This document shows positions 6,260 to 6,675 of a DNA stretch of 6,675 bases, one piece after another. Numbering within the stretch: the first letter of the stretch is position 1; each line of letters opens with the position of its first letter. A program made the translations under genes and the position numbers. The notes below the pieces were generated by a model. That model was not told the origin of the DNA, did no database searches, and was given only the letters and a program-made list of their open reading frames with translations. The stretch lies in contig JAATGE010000404.1 of NCBI GenBank assembly GCA_015654825.1, positions 1 through 6,675 of the forward strand, given 5' to 3'. Source of the stretch: Rhodospirillales bacterium. Its GTDB lineage: Bacteria; Pseudomonadota; Alphaproteobacteria; Acetobacterales; Acetobacteraceae.

Positions 6260-6675
6260 ATGGGCTATCAGGCTTACAAATTTCTGCTGGTCGACAATAA
6301 GGACGGGATTGCGACCGTTACCATCAATAAGCCAGAATCGTTGAATTCAGTTACACCAGATGTTCACACCGAGCTCGAATATATCTGGATCGATCTCGCA
6401 CGTGACCCGGACGTGAAAGCCATCGTTCTGACCGGCGCAGGCCGCGCGTTTTCCGCGGGCGGCGACGTGAAGGCGATGGCCGCGAGGGCGCTTACCCCCA
6501 ATGGCAACAAATACGCACTCGCCGTTCCTTCCCGCACGCTGCGCATATTTGAACACATGCTTTCTACGCCACAGCCGATCATTGCCGCAGTCAATGGCGA
6601 CGCACTGGGCCTTGGCATGACGCTGGCGCTGTTCGCGGACATCAGCATTGTCGCTGATGACGCCCGCCTCGGCGA
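6260..6675 (+). CDS. Enoyl-CoA hydratase/isomerase family protein (crotonase fold), 3' end outside window
   Basis: There are 138 complete codons and the frame is still open at the right edge; crotonases usually have about 260 residues, so about half is seen. The fold is clear: an N-terminal strand pair ending in ATVTINKPESLNSV, the first oxyanion-hole segment GRAFSAGGDVKAM (61-73), and the second at VNGDALGLGMTLALFADI (111-128). The acyl-CoA pocket motif reads ALGLGMT where standard hydratases have GGGxE, so the first catalytic glutamate (Glu144 in rat mitochondrial hydratase) is replaced by T121. The second glutamate would lie beyond the edge. The protein may therefore be an isomerase, a hydrolase or another crotonase activity, not a plain hydratase. 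Its place after an intact hydratase/dehydrogenase gene supports a specialised role, for example moving a double bond or opening a ring. Substrate unknown. Confidence 0.88.
   Translation, partial: MGYQAYKFLLVDNKDGIATVTINKPESLNSVTPDVHTELEYIWIDLARDPDVKAIVLTGAGRAFSAGGDVKAMAARALTPNGNKYALAVPSRTLRIFEHMLSTPQPIIAAVNGDALGLGMTLALFADISIVADDARLG

Overview
The window looks like part of a chromosomal acyl-CoA catabolism locus from a GC-rich Gram-negative bacterium. The best guess is an alphaproteobacterium, possibly Acetobacteraceae or another Rhodospirillales. Two things suggest this: the domain types and GC-rich codon use of the genes, and the short GC-rich palindromes with 3-nt loops between genes, which from memory resemble intergenic repeats common in Acetobacteraceae. 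The lineage call is an inference and was not tested by a search.

Layout: there are two divergent gene groups. On the minus strand, an acyl-CoA dehydrogenase (453-1631) is followed 59 bp downstream by the first 70 codons of a flavin-dependent dehydrogenase of the fumarate reductase / 3-ketosteroid dehydrogenase type (181-393). Its frame hits a stop where the family normally continues for several hundred residues. Nothing recognisable remains in 1-180, so the gene is broken there or the sequence is faulty. A 223-bp divergent spacer (1632-1854) follows. It holds a TTGACA hexamer that overlaps a perfect 8-bp inverted repeat.

On the plus strand there are three genes. The first is a fused NDP-forming acyl-CoA ligase (CoA-binding, ligase and ATP-grasp domains; 1855-3957). 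The second is a bifunctional enoyl-CoA hydratase / 3-hydroxyacyl-CoA dehydrogenase (4088-6187). The third is a stand-alone crotonase-fold protein (6260 onward), cut by the right edge. The gaps of 130 and 72 bp between them carry hairpin-forming palindromes.

Together the genes supply most steps of a beta-oxidation-like route: activation of an acid to its CoA thioester, alpha-beta dehydrogenation, hydration, and oxidation of the 3-hydroxyl. A thiolase is not in the window. The KstD-like flavoprotein hints at a cyclic or ketone-bearing substrate such as a steroid, terpenoid or alicyclic acid, but the sequence does not identify the substrate.

The most notable points are residue-level. The acyl-CoA dehydrogenase lacks the usual C-terminal catalytic glutamate but has one at the isovaleryl-CoA dehydrogenase position. 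The last crotonase lacks the first catalytic glutamate. I see no mobile element, CRISPR array, RNA gene or clearly undescribed system.
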